A stretch of DNA of 7,707 bases from JAJDFU01 sp964641965 (lineage in GTDB: Bacteria > Bacteroidota > Bacteroidia > Chitinophagales > Saprospiraceae). The notes beneath the pieces are model-generated. The model made no database searches. It had not been told where the DNA came from and saw only the letters and a list, made by a program, of their open reading frames with translations. Of this stretch, positions 6,951 to 7,707 are shown one piece after another; position 1 is the first letter of the stretch; every line of letters begins with the position of its first letter. The stretch lies in contig CAZXLD010000092.1 of the NCBI GenBank assembly GCA_964641965.1, forward strand, positions 1 through 7,707, in the 5' to 3' direction. The position numbers were made by a program, and so were the translations under genes.

Positions 6951-7070
6951 GGCAGCCCCGACGACAAGTGTCGGGATCAAGGGCATTTTACCTTTTCAAG
7001 AAATGTTGTATTTGAGGGACAGGCCGTCTTCAACTTAAAATGATAGGAAGTTTACATACGTCATTTCTAT
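6951..7070. repeat. 127-base tandem repeat, copy 2
   Basis: The second copy starts at the same GGCAGCCCCGACG word, with the CCCGAC/GTCGGG hairpin retained (loop GACAAGT instead of GGCAAGT). Both arms of the 11-bp inverted repeat of copy 1 are changed here (TTTTACCTTTT and AAATGATAGGA). The right boundary is approximate: similarity to copy 1 fades after AAGTTTACAT near 7060. The copy overlaps the 27-base repeat at 7050-7076. Confidence 0.75.
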
Positions 7071-7076
7071 GTTGAA
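7050..7076. repeat. 27-base near-direct repeat, left member
   Basis: This segment (core TTTACATACGTCATTT, ending TTGAA) matches 7681-7707 at 23 of 27 positions in the same orientation. On the minus strand both members contain ATGACGTAT(G/A)TAAAC. They bracket the IS3 scrap, the zinc-ribbon remnant and the hairpin cluster. Confidence 0.75.
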
Positions 7077-7115
7077 AGGGTATAAGGACGAATTCTAAGA
7101 TCGCACTTTTCCCAT

Positions 7116-7217
7116 TTCCTATAGAGGTCAGTTGGGCGAAGGCGACCTGCGCTTCTGTAAATTTTGACTTCTTCATCTTTTTCCGATATGCTTTTCAATT
7201 TAGGTAATCTATAGGAA
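7116..7217. repeat. 10-bp perfect inverted repeat around the IS3 OrfA fragment
   Basis: TTCCTATAGA (7116-7125) is the exact reverse complement of TCTATAGGAA (7208-7217). The pair encloses 82 bases that include the start of an IS3-type OrfA frame. The arms could be a stem, or terminal repeats of a very small inserted segment. No flanking target duplication is evident. Confidence 0.55.
7135..7176 (-). pseudogene. Fragment of an IS3-family transposase OrfA (first 14 codons)
   Basis: From an ATG at 7176 the minus strand reads MKKSKFTEAQVAFA, which closely resembles the N-terminus of IS3-family OrfA proteins, the helix-turn-helix half of the transposase. The usual continuation (an LKQAE-like helix and the HTH) is missing: after codon 14 the frame reads unrelated residues (QLTSIGNGK...) to a stop at 7030-7032. 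The fragment therefore looks like a scar of a past insertion or recombination and cannot encode a working transposase. With only 14 residues, family level is as far as I can go. Confidence 0.6.
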
Positions 7218-7256
7218 CACTCTACTTTAAACCGGTTACGCTTTTCAGGGAGGAGG

Positions 7257-7448
7257 TCAAACATTTTTAATATGTTCGTTTTGTTCGTCTGTCCAAAGTT
7301 CGTCGTTCTTGAATTTTTCTCCACAATATGGACATTGCATTTCATCCTTAATTTGATCGCTATTTATCTTAAAATACTTTCCACATACTTTTGAATTATA
7401 CCGTTTTAAAATGAGGAGGTCGTAATTGTAAACTCGCTTATTTTTCGG
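7257..7448 (-). pseudogene. Remnant of a small zinc-ribbon protein
   Basis: On the minus strand one frame is open from after a TAG (7449-7451) to a TGA at 7257-7259, 63 codons. Its C-terminal part reads KVCGKYFKINSDQIKDE followed by MQCPYCGEKFKNDELW. The CPYCG knuckle and the preceding VCGKYF look like a two-knuckle zinc ribbon in which the first knuckle has lost one cysteine (Ser where Cys is expected). No ATG, GTG or TTG precedes the first knuckle; the only ATG (7340) would give a 27-residue peptide with one knuckle. After the stop a +1 frame continues (MFDLLPEKRNRFKVEC...), so removing one A from the AAAAA run would extend the protein. I read this as a 5'-truncated, frameshifted gene of unknown function. 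A real 27-residue peptide is less likely. Confidence 0.5.
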
Positions 7449-7474
7449 CTAATCAAGGCAAAAAACATAGGCAT

Positions 7475-7499
7475 AGCCTTAGCTACGGCGAGGCTTTTT
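7475..7499 (+). terminator. Terminator-like hairpin with competing upstream stems
   Basis: AGCCT (7475-7479) pairs with AGGCT (7491-7495) across an 11-base loop, and TTTTT follows (7495-7499). The GCCT arm can also pair with AGGC at 7469-7472 or AAGGC at 7455-7459, which would prevent the T-run hairpin. No gene in the window obviously needs a plus-strand terminator here. Confidence 0.35.
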
Positions 7500-7508
7500 A
7501 ATCCGAAT

Positions 7509-7662
7509 GATTCACGGATTCCCGTGAATCGTGACGATAAGTGGCTGAAAATATGCTCATTTCCAACCACTTATGTCAGGATTAACACTGACAATTGCAA
7601 AACTTTGCAATTCGTCAGCCCTTTGGGCGGAAAATTCGATGAATTTTCCGGGTTAACGCTGA
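7509..7662. repeat. Cluster of four strong hairpins with shared linker words
   Basis: Perfect or near-perfect stems follow one another. H1: GATTCACGG (7509-7517) with CCGTGAATC (7522-7530). H2: ATAAGTGG (7537-7544) with CCACTTAT (7567-7574), closed outside by TGAC/GTCA with one bulged G. H3: AATTGCAAA (7593-7601) with TTTGCAATT (7604-7612), closed by CTGAC/GTCAG with one bulged C. H4: CGGAAAATTC (7628-7637) with GAATTTTCCG (7641-7650). A smaller GCCC-TTT-GGGC stem sits between H3 and H4, and TCAGC (7615-7619) can pair with GCTGA (7658-7662) around H4. The linkers repeat the word (A/G)TTAAC(A/G)CTGA at 7581-7591 and 7652-7662. A plus frame is open across the cluster (7410-7703) without an ATG. 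It could be a structured RNA, a repeat element, or a recombination site. Confidence 0.7.
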
Positions 7663-7680
7663 GTAGACGAAAAAGAAGCT

Positions 7681-7707
7681 GTTTATATACGTCATTTTCA
7701 TTTTGAA
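7681..7707. repeat. 27-base near-direct repeat, right member
   Basis: This segment at the window edge matches 7050-7076 at 23 of 27 positions, same orientation. Preceding GAAG also occurs before the left member, with a 3-base spacing difference. The repeat may extend beyond the window. Confidence 0.7.

Larger units (their letters stand above)
6722..7707. other. Accessory repeat-rich tail without an intact recognisable gene
   Basis: For 986 bases after the dehydrogenase I find no complete gene I would defend. The frames of 60-92 codons here (6786-7043 plus, 7067-7345 minus, 7524-7706 plus) run through repeats, hairpins or degraded gene fragments. The contents are listed separately: tandem repeat copies, an IS3 OrfA fragment, a zinc-ribbon remnant, a pair of 27-base repeats and a hairpin cluster. 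The mix of transposase scrap, broken frames and repeats is typical of a site that has taken repeated insertions. Confidence 0.75.

Noticed and set aside
6786..7043. 85-codon plus frame after the dehydrogenase as a small gene
   Set aside because: It runs through both copies of a 127-base repeat in different frames, so the repeated DNA does not give a repeated protein. The translation has no recognisable domain, and the hairpins explain the sequence better.
7067..7345. 92-codon minus frame as an intact gene
   Set aside because: Its first third is the wrong frame of the zinc-ribbon segment (CPYCG is read in another frame), and its last part overlaps the IS3 OrfA fragment in another frame. It is at best the shifted tail of the broken zinc-ribbon gene.
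7579..7662. Integron attC site
   Set aside because: The hairpins, bulged bases and the GTCAGCCCTTTGGGCGG segment recall attC sites such as the Vibrio repeats. However, the TTAAC words lie as direct rather than inverted repeats, and I cannot place matching RYYYAAC and GTTRRRY boxes at the two ends of one stem. No integrase is in the window.
7509..7662. CRISPR array
   Set aside because: The stems differ in sequence from one another and there is no repeated unit with spacers of constant length.

Overview
The window looks like a piece of a draft scaffold from a member of the Bacteroidota. The evidence is indirect. Two exported proteins have signal peptides ending in Ala-Gln. Genes start behind A-rich leaders (AAACAAAACAA-type) with no clear Shine-Dalgarno sequence. 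The peptidase resembles S9 enzymes common in this phylum, and the intergenic DNA carries CCCGAC...GTCGGG hairpins of a kind I associate with these genomes. A run of exactly 100 N at 3415-3514 marks a scaffold join of unknown real length.

Left part (1-1199, minus strand): an exported protein of unknown function, cut by the window edge and apparently built from two related halves, sits downstream of a small GreA/GreB-like transcription factor. A 230-base divergent intergenic region (1200-1429) separates them from the plus-strand genes. Middle (1430-3272, plus): a membrane-anchored MtfA-type zinc peptidase (M90, HEFVH) and a DUF5996 protein. Both are intact and typical of their families.

The 366 bases from 3273 to 3638 contain no convincing gene. 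They hold a degenerate tandem repeat with an exact 7-base period (3302-3413) that runs into the gap, then 124 bases of leader for the next gene. From 3639 to 6721 there is a tight two-gene operon: an exported S9 serine peptidase with a beta-propeller, and a zinc-dependent alcohol dehydrogenase. The second gene starts at a GTG that overlaps the first gene's stop (GTGA). One product is exported and the other is cytosolic, so a shared pathway is not obvious.

The last 986 bases (6722-7707) are an accessory, repeat-rich tail without an intact recognisable gene. In order it holds: an imperfect tandem duplication of about 127 bases, each copy starting with the same CCCGAC/GTCGGG hairpin; a 14-codon fragment of an IS3-family OrfA transposase between 10-bp inverted repeats; a broken zinc-ribbon reading frame; a set of short stems competing for one GCCT sequence beside a terminator-like T run; and a cluster of four strong hairpins with 8-10 bp arms (7509-7650) whose flanking GTCAG/CTGAC words can pair with more than one neighbour. 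A 27-base near-direct repeat lies at 7050-7076 and again at 7681-7707, bracketing most of this tail. This is the part most likely to hold something undescribed: either a structured repeat element or a structured RNA. Its right end is not in the window.
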